Notes under the pieces: generated by a model
Databases searched by the model: none
What the model was told of the DNA's origin: nothing
The model's input: only the letters and a program-made list of their open reading frames with translations
Shown: one piece after another, positions 1 through 6,380 of the stretch
Layout of the letters: each line of letters starts with the position of its first letter
How positions within the stretch are numbered: position 1 is the first letter of the stretch
Made by a program: the position numbers and the translations under genes
DNA from: an uncultured Streptococcus sp.
GTDB taxonomy: Bacteria; Bacillota; Bacilli; Lactobacillales; Streptococcaceae
Reading direction: 5' to 3'
NCBI GenBank assembly: GCA_902470035.1
Contig: CABREZ010000013.1
Location: 1 to 18,517, forward strand
Length of the DNA stretch: 18,517 nt

Positions 1-55
1 TGGGACGACGAAATCGAATTCTAACGAATTACCGATTTCTGTCCCACTCTCTTTT
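1..55. repeat. Partial copy of structured intergenic repeat (right arm)
   Basis: This 55-base stretch is repeated at 15137-15191 with one difference (position 26 G, versus C at 15162). It forms a hairpin: TGGGACGACGAAATCG at 1-16 pairs with CGATTTCTGTCCCA at 33-46, with a small bulge. It lies directly downstream of the minus-strand gene ending at 61, so it may act as that gene's terminator or 3' structure. The second copy continues into two more hairpins. Here those would lie left of the window edge, so this copy is probably cut by the window, not by evolution. I recognise it as a dispersed element of oral streptococci, but I cannot name it with certainty. Confidence 0.75.
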
Positions 56-60
56 ATGCA

Positions 61-756
61 TTAAGACCGTTTTGGTAAATAGCGATTCAGCAAGCCAGCA
101 AAGGTCTGAAGGTTGAGACTTTGAACATAGACCTCACCAGTCCCTCTAAAGGTATTGACAACACCTTCACCCGTTCCGATGGACTGCCAGAAACCATTCT
201 CCAAATGAATATTATAATCCAAAGACTGGCTCCAAGCAACGACATGGGCATTATCGATGGTGATTTCTTGATTGTTTAGCTCGATTTTTTTAATAGAGCC
301 GTAGGCATTCACCAAGAGGGTCCCTTGCCCTTGGGTCGTCATGACGAAGAATCCTCCCTGACCACCAAAGAGAGCCTTACCGATCGATTGGGTTTCCATT
401 GTATAGTATGCTGAACCATCCAGTGCAAGGAAGGCACCATCGTTCAATCGATACTGCTTTTCGCCCAAGTAGAGAGGTACAACCTGACCTGGTGAGTCGG
501 GTGCCAATGCTAGGTAAGCATTATTAGACTGGGCAAATACCTGGGTAATAAAGGTGCTTTCACCAGAAACCATTGACCGTCCAACTGCTTTCACAAATCG
601 TCCCACACCAGAGCCACTCGCGTTTAATTTGGTGTTAAGGGTTACATTAGGTGTATGGTAGACCATACTCCCACGCTGAATATAGACAGTCTCACCTTGA
701 TTGAGAGATAGCTCGACCAAAGGGAACTGCACATTGTTATCTGTAAAAAATTGCAT
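61..756 (-). CDS. AIM24 family protein (TIGR00266/DUF124-like)
   Basis: The protein has 231 residues. The sequence resembles the AIM24/TIGR00266 family, which is named after a yeast mitochondrial protein; its bacterial members are soluble beta-rich proteins of unclear role. Visible family traits are a Gly/Ser-rich segment around residues 46-66 (GSGVGRFVKAVGRSM), the later FGGQGGFFVMTTQGQGTLLV stretch, and the C-terminal SIGTGEGVVNTFRGTGEVYVQS block. There is no signal peptide or membrane segment. The start ATG at 754-756 follows an AGGGG ribosome site about 9 bases upstream. The gene has its own promoter and a cre-like site in the 80 bases between it and radA, so it need not depend on the dut-radA operon. 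The family assignment is fairly sure; the function is unknown. Confidence 0.8.
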   Translation of the reverse strand: MQFFTDNNVQFPLVELSLNQGETVYIQRGSMVYHTPNVTLNTKLNASGSGVGRFVKAVGRSMVSGESTFITQVFAQSNNAYLALAPDSPGQVVPLYLGEKQYRLNDGAFLALDGSAYYTMETQSIGKALFGGQGGFFVMTTQGQGTLLVNAYGSIKKIELNNQEITIDNAHVVAWSQSLDYNIHLENGFWQSIGTGEGVVNTFRGTGEVYVQSLNLQTFAGLLNRYLPKRS

Positions 757-792
757 GATAATTAACCCCTATCTTTAAGTAAGTATAGATAA

Positions 793-821
793 AGTATAGC
801 ACAGGAAAAATCTTTTCGCAA
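793..821 (-). promoter_or_regulatory. Sigma-A promoter of the AIM24 gene
   Basis: Read on the minus strand, the -35 is TTGCGA (816-821), the spacer is 17 bases, and the -10 is TATACT (793-798) preceded by TGC, giving an extended -10. It lies about 40 bases upstream of the AIM24 start. Identified by eye from consensus and spacing. Confidence 0.65.
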
Positions 822-830
822 ACGGTTTCA
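817..830. promoter_or_regulatory. cre-like CcpA operator overlapping the -35
   Basis: On the minus strand the site reads TGAAACCGTTTGCG, which differs from the TGnAAnCGnnnnCA pattern only in the last base. It overlaps the -35 of the AIM24 promoter, a position typical of CcpA repression, and begins just after the radA stop codon. Regulation by CcpA is inferred. Confidence 0.45.
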
Positions 831-835
831 AAAAA

Positions 836-2200
836 TCATTGAGAAAAGACTTTTTTCAAAACCTCTCCTACAGTGGAGACCGACATCACTTGAATGCCAT
901 TTGGGATCGTGATGCCTTGGAGAGAATTTTTTGGCGCATAAATCTTAGTGAAACCAAGTTTGGCCGCTTCGTTAATCCGCTGCTCAATCCGAGTCACGCG
1001 ACGAATCTCCCCAGTCAAGCCAATCTCACCGATAAAGGCCTCTTGAGGATTGGTTGGAAGCTCCTTGTAGCTAGAAGCAATGGCCACCGCTACGGCTAGG
1101 TCAATGGCTGGTTCGTCCAGTTTGACACCACCAGCTGACTTGAGATAGGCATCCTGATTTTGGAGAAGAAGTCCGCAACGTTTCTCTAACACAGCCATAA
1201 TGAGACTGACCCGATTAAAGTCCAGACCCGTTGTCGTCCGCTTGGCATTTCCAAATACAGTCGGTGTCACCAAGGCCTGAACTTCCGCCAAGATTGGTCT
1301 GCTTCCTTCCATGGTGACGACAATGGCAGAACCAGTCGCGCCATCCAAACGTTCTTCTAGAAAGACCTGACTGGGATTGAGGACTTCGACCAACCCACCT
1401 GATTGCATCTCAAAGATTCCAATCTCATTGGTCGAGCCAAAGCGATTTTTCACCGCTCTCAGGATCCGGAAGGTATGGTGGCGTTCCCCCTCAAAGTAGA
1501 GCACCGTATCCACCATGTGTTCCAGCATCCGAGGACCAGCCAAGGTTCCTTCCTTGGTCACATGGCCGACGATGAAGATGGCTATGTTATTGGTTTTGGC
1601 CAGCTGCATGAGCTCAGCTGTTACTTCCCGCACCTGAGAAACTGATCCCTGGACCCCTGAAATCTCCGGAGACATAATAGTCTGGATGGAGTCGATGATG
1701 AGAAAGTTAGGCTGGATGAGTTCCACCTCGGCTCGCACACTTTGCATATTGGTCTCAGCATAGAGATAAAACTCGCTATCGATATCTCCCAAGCGCTCTG
1801 CTCGTAACTTGATCTGCTGGGCCGACTCCTCGCCACTGACATAGAGAACTGTTCCCACTTGAGATAGTTGGGTCGATACTTGAAGGAGGAGAGTAGACTT
1901 TCCAATCCCTGGATCTCCCCCGATGAGGACGAGACTTCCTGGGACGACACCACCTCCAAGGACGCGGTTGAATTCCTCCATTTCTGTCTTGGTCCGATGG
2001 ACATTGATGGAGGTCACATCCGCCAGTTTCATGGGTTTGGTCTTTTCACCTGTCAAGGACACCCGGGAATTCTTAACTTCTGCAACTTCGACTTCCTCCA
2101 CAAAGGAAGACCAAGAACCACAGTTAGGACAGCGCCCTAGATATTTGGGTGAATTATAGGCACAATTTTGACAAATAAATGTCGTTTTTTTCTTTGCGAT
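836..2200 (-). CDS. radA: DNA repair/recombination protein RadA, ATC start
   Basis: RadA is a RecA-like ATPase that acts as a branch-migration helicase in recombinational repair and, in streptococci, in transformation. Numbering from an ATC start at 2198-2200 (454 residues), the domains are: a C4 zinc finger with C10, C13, C24, C27; Walker A GGDPGIGKST at about 94-103; the RadA-specific KNRFG motif; and a C-terminal Lon-protease-like domain (SAGGVKLDEPAIDLAVAVAIASS region). The first standard start is GTG at 2099-2101, which would drop the zinc finger. Between an in-frame stop upstream and the finger there is no ATG, GTG, TTG or CTG. AAAGAGG (2207-2213) sits 6 bases before the ATC. The preceding gene stops 13 bases upstream, which implies an operon with dut. 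Identity is certain; the start is inferred. Confidence 0.95.
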   Translation of the reverse strand: MAKKKTTFICQNCAYNSPKYLGRCPNCGSWSSFVEEVEVAEVKNSRVSLTGEKTKPMKLADVTSINVHRTKTEMEEFNRVLGGGVVPGSLVLIGGDPGIGKSTLLLQVSTQLSQVGTVLYVSGEESAQQIKLRAERLGDIDSEFYLYAETNMQSVRAEVELIQPNFLIIDSIQTIMSPEISGVQGSVSQVREVTAELMQLAKTNNIAIFIVGHVTKEGTLAGPRMLEHMVDTVLYFEGERHHTFRILRAVKNRFGSTNEIGIFEMQSGGLVEVLNPSQVFLEERLDGATGSAIVVTMEGSRPILAEVQALVTPTVFGNAKRTTTGLDFNRVSLIMAVLEKRCGLLLQNQDAYLKSAGGVKLDEPAIDLAVAVAIASSYKELPTNPQEAFIGEIGLTGEIRRVTRIEQRINEAAKLGFTKIYAPKNSLQGITIPNGIQVMSVSTVGEVLKKVFSQ

Positions 2201-2206
2201 GATAAA

Positions 2207-2213
2207 CCTCTTT
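2207..2213 (-). promoter_or_regulatory. Ribosome binding site fixing the radA ATC start
   Basis: The minus strand reads AAAGAGG directly after the TAG of the phosphatase gene. It lies 6 bases from the ATC at 2198-2200 and only 3 bases from the preceding ATC at 2201-2203. The spacing favours the inner ATC. Confidence 0.7.
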
Positions 2214-2729
2214 CTAAATCTCTATCTCACACTCAATCACTTGGCAAAAATCAATCTTCTCATTTGGCACAAACTGGCGCATGAGCATGCGATGGGCTAC
2301 AACTACCACAGTTTGATGTTCCCGATACTTAGCCATGCATTCTAGAAAACGAGACTTCATCTCTACAGCTGTCTCATATTGAACAGGAGAATTTGGGATC
2401 AGCTCCCCCTTGTTTTCTAAAAACAGACATCTAGCTGTTTCAAAGTTCTCTATACCTGTTTCATAAACCTGCCATTCATGCAATAATGGCTCTACCCTCA
2501 AAGGAAGGCCAGTAGCACAGGATACATAAAAAGCCGTTTCTAAAGCTCGCGTCACTGCAGAAGACACCAGGATATCAGCTGAGCCAAACAAAGGATTTTT
2601 GCAAAGTTCCTGAGCTTGTTGTCTTCCTTTCTCAGATAAGGGTGCCAAATCTATCCCGAATCCAGTATAGGAACGCTCCTCTAACTCACGGTAATTTGGC
2701 TCCCCATGACGGACAAAGATAATCTTCAT
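2214..2729 (-). CDS. Histidine phosphatase family protein (phosphoglycerate mutase-like)
   Basis: The protein has 171 residues, near the short end for this superfamily. It shows the N-terminal RHG motif (R7 H8 G9) with the phospho-accepting H8, a conserved SSAVTRALETA block with R61, an acidic residue near E85 (HEW), and the second catalytic histidine H146 in VVAHRMLMRQF. It is likely cytoplasmic, as there is no signal peptide. The substrate cannot be read from the sequence. The start ATG at 2727-2729 was chosen because the RHG motif follows immediately; a longer reading from 2792 would add 21 residues encoded inside dut. The dut stop and this ATG are one base apart (TAAGATG), so translation is probably coupled. 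It lies between dut and radA. Confidence 0.88.
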   Translation of the reverse strand: MKIIFVRHGEPNYRELEERSYTGFGIDLAPLSEKGRQQAQELCKNPLFGSADILVSSAVTRALETAFYVSCATGLPLRVEPLLHEWQVYETGIENFETARCLFLENKGELIPNSPVQYETAVEMKSRFLECMAKYREHQTVVVVAHRMLMRQFVPNEKIDFCQVIECEIEI

Positions 2730-2730
2730 C

Positions 2731-3177
2731 TTAGTGCCCTGTCGACCCAAACCCACCGGTCCGTATGCCATCCGCCTCATCTCCATCTGCAATTAAGAAA
2801 GGAGCAAAGACAGCCTGAACCACACGTTCCCCGACTTCAAGAACGACTTCTTGATCGGTGATGTTTTTCATCTGAGCAAAAATATGACCTTCATTTCCTG
2901 GGTTGCCATAATAGTCTCCATCAATAACCCCCACAGAGTTGATCAAGACCAGACCTTTTTTACGAGGATTAGAGGAACGGTCATAGAGATAGAGCACCTC
3001 ACCCGCTTGCATATAAGCCTTGACCCCAGTTGGGACGAGGACGATCTCTCCTGGTGCAATGACTGTGCGCTCCGCCACCTTTAAGTCGTAGCCAGCTGCG
3101 TGGGCCGTCTCCCGTTTTGGCAGTAAGTCCTGATTGGTATAGCTTGATACAAGTTCAAATCCACGAATTTTTGTCAT
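2731..3177 (-). CDS. dut: Deoxyuridine 5'-triphosphate nucleotidohydrolase (dUTPase)
   Basis: dUTPase hydrolyses dUTP to dUMP and pyrophosphate, keeping uracil out of DNA and supplying dTMP synthesis. All five motifs of the trimeric family are visible: AGYDL at 28-32, DRSS at 66-69, GVIDGDYYGN at 83-92, GERVVQAVFAPF, and the C-terminal RTGGFGSTG arm. The product is about 148 residues. Two adjacent ATGs exist (3178-3180 and 3175-3177). The GAGG at 3185-3188 is 7 bases from the inner one and 4 from the outer, so the inner is preferred. It is the first gene of an operon with the phosphatase and radA, behind a sigma-A promoter and a ComX box. Confidence 0.95.
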   Translation of the reverse strand: MTKIRGFELVSSYTNQDLLPKRETAHAAGYDLKVAERTVIAPGEIVLVPTGVKAYMQAGEVLYLYDRSSNPRKKGLVLINSVGVIDGDYYGNPGNEGHIFAQMKNITDQEVVLEVGERVVQAVFAPFLIADGDEADGIRTGGFGSTGH

Positions 3178-3217
3178 CATAATTCCTCTTTCATTCTTAA
3201 TAGTTTCTATCTCTTCT

Positions 3218-3226
3218 ATTATACCA
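3218..3226 (-). promoter_or_regulatory. Extended -10 promoter of the dut operon
   Basis: The minus strand reads TGGTATAAT, a perfect extended -10, about 40 bases before the dut start. No good -35 hexamer is found at 17 bases, which is common with extended -10 promoters in streptococci. It would give basal expression next to the competence box upstream. Confidence 0.65.
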
Positions 3227-3257
3227 TCACTTTGGCCTAGCGTCTCCCCTCTACTAC

Positions 3258-3265
3258 TATTCGTA
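3258..3265 (-). promoter_or_regulatory. ComX (sigma-X) CIN-box upstream of dut-radA
   Basis: On the minus strand the site is TACGAATA, an exact match to the streptococcal CIN-box/com-box recognised by the competence sigma factor ComX, preceded by an A-run (GAAAAAA). It points toward dut, about 80 bases from the start codon. radA and its upstream neighbours are known late-competence genes in S. pneumoniae, which supports the call. I saw no other exact copy in the window. Confidence 0.75.
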
Positions 3266-3283
3266 TTTTTTCTGGCAAACACA

Positions 3284-3313
3284 CAAAAGCCCCCTCAACC
3301 GAGGAGACTTTTG
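3284..3313 (-). terminator. Second hairpin downstream of the C26 peptidase gene
   Basis: The arms CAAAAG (3284-3289) and CTTTTG (3308-3313), plus CCTC/GAGG with an AACC loop, form a hairpin with a 3-base internal mismatch. On the minus strand it is followed by a weak T-rich run (TGTGTTT). It may be a backup terminator insulating the dut promoter region from the gene to its right. Confidence 0.45.
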
Positions 3314-3327
3314 CAGGAGATTATATG

Positions 3328-3385
3328 AAAAAAGTAAACTGTATCAAACAAAGTTAGGAGGTCTTTGTTGATGAGACTAGTTTAC
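3328..3385 (-). terminator. Rho-independent terminator with anti-Shine-Dalgarno loop
   Basis: On the minus strand the outer stem GTAAACT/AGTTTAC (3379-3385 with 3334-3340) encloses an inner stem TCAACAAAG/CTTTGTTTGA (one bulge). The whole is followed by TTTTTT (3328-3333), the normal form of an intrinsic terminator. It lies 29 bases downstream of the C26 peptidase stop. The 9-base apical loop (3354-3362) reads ACCTCCTAA, complementary to a strong ribosome binding site, so it could also be the 3' end of a small regulatory RNA. Confidence 0.7.
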
Positions 3386-3414
3386 CCCTTTCTCCTTAAA
3401 AAATCCTAAAGACT

Positions 3415-4104
3415 TTACAATTCTTGTAACAGATAGCGGAAGAGTTCGAGATTGCCTTTTTCTTCTTTAACAAGAAACTCTGGATGCCATTGCAAGCCGA
3501 TGATGCGATGACCATCCACTGCTTCGATGGCTTCAATGGTCTGGTCGCGTGGGTCAATGGCTGTCACTCGAAAGTTAGGCGCCAAGTCCTTGATGCTCTG
3601 GCGATGAACAGAATTAATCTGGCTGGCTTGTCCAAAGAGGCGCTCCACCACGCTGCCTTTTTTGGTCTCAATCGAGTGAGATGTCCCAAAAGGAAGCCCC
3701 TGCCAGTGCCCTTCCACTTCTTGATGGAGAGTCCCACCGAAGGCGACATTAACCAACTGAACCCCTCGGCAGATGGCTAGGACCGGCTTGTTTTGACGGA
3801 CCGCTTCTTTTAGCAAGGCCAACTCAAACTGATCGCGCTCGAGATTGTAGTCATCACTCTCGATGGCGATTTCTTCTCCATAAAAGCTAGGATGGACATT
3901 TTGCCCCCCACTGAGGATAAGCTTGTCCACTGTTTCGATATAATCCTTGGCAAAAGATGGGTCCCCCACTGGGATAACCATAGGAAGGCCACCTACTTGC
4001 TTAATGGTTTCCGCAAATTTACAAGATACAGACGAATGGATATTTTTCCCATCTGGATCCACTGCACATAGATTGGCAGAGACTCCAACAATCGTTCTAC
4101 ACAT
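3415..4104 (-). CDS. Gamma-glutamyl-gamma-aminobutyrate hydrolase family protein (peptidase C26)
   Basis: This is a class I glutamine amidotransferase-like hydrolase of 229 residues, related to PuuD and gamma-glutamyl hydrolases, which cleave gamma-glutamyl amides in the cytoplasm. Visible features are the oxyanion LSGG at 64-67, the nucleophile elbow AICRGVQL with C112, and the catalytic His-Glu pair in LQWHPEF (H207, E209). A further conserved HRQS segment lies near 167-170. The start ATG at 4102-4104 was chosen because a strong AAAGGAGGG site (4111-4119) is 6 bases upstream; a start at 4137 would lack this. It is a single gene, divergent from gpsA and closed by the terminator at 3328-3385. 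The true substrate is unknown. Confidence 0.88.
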   Translation of the reverse strand: MCRTIVGVSANLCAVDPDGKNIHSSVSCKFAETIKQVGGLPMVIPVGDPSFAKDYIETVDKLILSGGQNVHPSFYGEEIAIESDDYNLERDQFELALLKEAVRQNKPVLAICRGVQLVNVAFGGTLHQEVEGHWQGLPFGTSHSIETKKGSVVERLFGQASQINSVHRQSIKDLAPNFRVTAIDPRDQTIEAIEAVDGHRIIGLQWHPEFLVKEEKGNLELFRYLLQEL

Positions 4105-4135
4105 GGCCTTCCCTCCTTTGATATTTCTATTCCCC

Positions 4136-4165
4136 ATTTTATCATCCCAACCTTAGAGCGTCTAA
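4136..4165 (-). promoter_or_regulatory. Promoter of the C26 peptidase gene
   Basis: On the minus strand the -35 is TTAGAC (4160-4165), the spacer is 18 bases, and the -10 is TAAAAT (4136-4141) with an extended TGA. It leaves a leader of about 25 bases before the AAAGGAGGG site. Confidence 0.5.
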
Positions 4166-4184
4166 TATGTATTTTTTAAGGGCC

Positions 4185-4203
4185 TGATAAATATTTTTTA
4201 TCA
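4185..4203. repeat. Inverted repeat between divergent promoters
   Basis: TGATAAA (4185-4191) and TTTATCA (4197-4203) are perfect 7-base inverted arms with a TATTT spacer. It sits in the AT-rich divergent region between the C26 peptidase and gpsA promoters. It could be a small operator, but this base composition makes chance matches likely. Confidence 0.3.
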
Positions 4204-4267
4204 CCGAAATCATAATTGTTTTCCCTTAAAATCTTCCTATGTCAAGTGAGTTTTTTTCCTTTTAGTA

Positions 4268-4276
4268 TGGTAAAAT
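4268..4276 (+). promoter_or_regulatory. Extended -10 promoter of gpsA-galU
   Basis: TGGTAAAAT (4268-4276) is an extended -10 about 30 bases upstream of the gpsA start. No convincing -35 is seen at 17 bases; the upstream tract is T-rich. Confidence 0.5.
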
Positions 4277-4306
4277 AGAAATGAAATCTTCACGAAGGAG
4301 AATACT

Positions 4307-5323
4307 ATGGATAAACAAACCGTTGCGGTCATCGGTCCTGGTTCTTGGGGAACTGCCCTTTCTCAAGTCCTCCACGATAATGGCCATGAAGTGCGGATCT
4401 GGGGAAACGTCCCAGAACAAATCGACGAAATCAATCAAGAACATACCAACAAACGCTACTTTAAGGATGTCCTGCTAGATTCAGGGATCAAGGCTTACCA
4501 CAACTTGGATGAAGCCCTTTCTGGAGCAGATGCGGTCCTCTTTGTCGTCCCAACCAAGGTGACACGACTCGTTGCCAAGCAAGTGGCCGAACTCTTAGAC
4601 CATCCTGTTAAGGTCATGCATGCTTCTAAAGGACTAGAGCCAAATACCCACAAACGCATTTCTCAAATTCTTGAAGAAGAAATCCCTGCTTCTCTACGTA
4701 GCGAGATTGTGGTCGTGTCTGGTCCAAGTCACGCTGAAGAAACCATTGTTCGCGACATCACTCTGATCACAGCAGCTTCTAAGGATTTAGAAACAGCTCG
4801 TTACGTTCAAGAGCTCTTCAGCAATCACTACTTCCGACTCTATACTAATACAGATGTAATCGGTGTAGAAACGGCTGGTGCCCTGAAAAATATTATCGCA
4901 GTCGGAGCTGGAGCCCTCCACGGACTTGGATTCGGAGACAACGCCAAGGCTGCCATCATCACACGCGGCCTTGCTGAAATTACCCGTCTAGGAGTGAAAC
5001 TTGGAGCTAGCCCATTGACCTATAGTGGACTATCGGGAGTTGGAGACCTGATCGTGACAGGAACTTCGATCCACTCTCGGAACTGGCGCGCTGGAGATGC
5101 CCTCGGTCGTGGTGAAAAATTAGAAGATATCGAAGCCAACATGGGCATGATCATCGAAGGGATTTCAACCACTAAGGCTGCCTACGAACTAGCCCAAGAG
5201 CTTGACGTCTATATGCCGATCACACAAGCCATCTACCAAGTGATTTATGAAGGACAAGATATTCGTGAAGCCATTAACTTCATGATGAACAACGAATTTA
5301 AAGAAGAGAATGAGTGGAACTAA
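4307..5323 (+). CDS. gpsA: Glycerol-3-phosphate dehydrogenase [NAD(P)+]
   Basis: GpsA reduces dihydroxyacetone phosphate to sn-glycerol 3-phosphate, the backbone for phospholipids and lipoteichoic acid. The length, 338 residues, is normal for the family. The N-terminal Rossmann motif is VIGPGSWGTAL with G10, G12 and G15. The catalytic-domain signature is GALKNIIAVGAGALHGLGFGDN followed by KAAIITRGLAE, and a conserved GVGDLIVTGTS block is present. It is cytoplasmic. The start ATG has a GAAGGAG site 7 bases upstream. galU follows after 60 bases without a visible terminator, so the two are probably co-transcribed. Confidence 0.97.
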   Translation: MDKQTVAVIGPGSWGTALSQVLHDNGHEVRIWGNVPEQIDEINQEHTNKRYFKDVLLDSGIKAYHNLDEALSGADAVLFVVPTKVTRLVAKQVAELLDHPVKVMHASKGLEPNTHKRISQILEEEIPASLRSEIVVVSGPSHAEETIVRDITLITAASKDLETARYVQELFSNHYFRLYTNTDVIGVETAGALKNIIAVGAGALHGLGFGDNAKAAIITRGLAEITRLGVKLGASPLTYSGLSGVGDLIVTGTSIHSRNWRAGDALGRGEKLEDIEANMGMIIEGISTTKAAYELAQELDVYMPITQAIYQVIYEGQDIREAINFMMNNEFKEENEWN

Positions 5324-5383
5324 GAGTTATTTCTTGCTACTCATTCAACGAAACCATCATTCTTTAGTTAGAAAGGAATTATT

Positions 5384-6295
5384 ATGACAAAAGTTAGAAA
5401 AGCAGTCATTCCTGCGGCTGGACTTGGAACGCGTTTCCTACCTGCAACCAAAGCCCTGGCCAAAGAAATGTTGCCAATCGTGGATAAGCCAACCATCCAA
5501 TTTATCGTTGAGGAAGCACTTAAGGCTGGCATCGAGGATATTCTCGTTGTCACTGGTAAATCAAAACGTTCGATTGAAGACCACTTCGACTCAAACTTCG
5601 AACTTGAGTACAACCTCAAGGAAAAAGGAAAAAATGACCTATTGAAACTGGTCGATGAAACTACTGGGATGCGCCTCCACTTCATTCGTCAAAAACATCC
5701 GCGTGGCCTTGGAGATGCTGTCCTTCAGGCCAAGGCCTTCGTTGGGAATGAGCCTTTCGTCGTGATGCTAGGAGATGATTTGATGGATATCACAGATGAT
5801 ACAGCCACTACTCTCACCAAGCAGTTGATGAATGACTATGATGAGACACATGCTTCAACCATTGCAGTCATGGAAGTTCCCCATGAAGAGGTTTCTGCCT
5901 ATGGAGTCATCGCTCCTCAAGGGGAAGGTATCAACGGACTGTATAGCGTCGAAACCTTTGTCGAAAAACCGGCACCTGAGGAAGCACCAAGTGACCTTGC
6001 CATTATCGGTCGTTACTTGCTGACTCCAGAGATCTTCCAAATTTTGGAAAACCAAAAACCAGGCGCTGGAAATGAAATCCAATTAACCGATGCCATTGAT
6101 ACCTTGAACAAGACCCAACGAGTATTTGCCCGTGAATTTAAAGGCAGACGCTACGATGTGGGGGACAAGTTTGGTTTCATGAAAACATCTATTGATTATG
6201 CATTGAAACACCCACAGGTTAAAGATGATCTCAAACAATACATCATCAACCTTGGAAAACAATTAGAAGAAACAGGAAAAGGTACCGAGGAGTAA
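5384..6295 (+). CDS. galU: UTP--glucose-1-phosphate uridylyltransferase
   Basis: GalU makes UDP-glucose from UTP and glucose 1-phosphate, feeding glycolipid, teichoic acid and capsule or polysaccharide synthesis. The protein has 303 residues, typical of bacterial GalU. The nucleotide-binding N-terminus is visible as PAAGLGTRFLPATKALAKEM (residues 10-29) and VDKPTIQFIVEEA. VMLGDDLMD carries the metal-site aspartates, and FVEKPAPEEAPSDLAIIGRYLL and GNEIQLTDAI are also conserved. The start follows AGAAAGGA at normal spacing. It is the second gene after gpsA and ends at the bidirectional terminator at 6328-6358. Confidence 0.97.
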   Translation: MTKVRKAVIPAAGLGTRFLPATKALAKEMLPIVDKPTIQFIVEEALKAGIEDILVVTGKSKRSIEDHFDSNFELEYNLKEKGKNDLLKLVDETTGMRLHFIRQKHPRGLGDAVLQAKAFVGNEPFVVMLGDDLMDITDDTATTLTKQLMNDYDETHASTIAVMEVPHEEVSAYGVIAPQGEGINGLYSVETFVEKPAPEEAPSDLAIIGRYLLTPEIFQILENQKPGAGNEIQLTDAIDTLNKTQRVFAREFKGRRYDVGDKFGFMKTSIDYALKHPQVKDDLKQYIINLGKQLEETGKGTEE

Positions 6296-6327
6296 AAGAG
6301 CCTCACCCCGACTTTCGATTATAAAGC

Positions 6328-6358
6328 AAAGAGACCGGACTAAATGTCCGGTCTCTTT
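6328..6358. terminator. Bidirectional terminator between galU and the C69 dipeptidase
   Basis: A perfect 13-pair stem (core GAGACCGGAC / GTCCGGTCTC at 6331-6340 and 6346-6355, extended by A/T pairs) has a TAAAT loop and runs into TTTTC on the plus strand. The two flanking genes converge on it, so it should stop both. Confidence 0.88.
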
Positions 6359-6380
6359 TCGTTTCTTAAAAAATTATATT

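Noticed and set aside
3325..3409. Two mini-ORFs on the plus strand (MKKVNCIKQS at 3325-3357 and MRLVYPFLLKKS at 3371-3409), each preceded by an AGGAG-type site.
   Set aside because: They lie wholly inside the minus-strand terminator hairpin, whose symmetry explains the AGGAGG loop. No plus-strand promoter is evident, and the peptides are too short to judge.
3395..3411. Direct repeat resembling a CiaR box (TTTAGG-N5-TTAAGG on the minus strand) just before the anti-SD hairpin.
   Set aside because: Both halves differ from TTTAAG, and it lies too close to the hairpin to act as its promoter in the usual csRNA layout.
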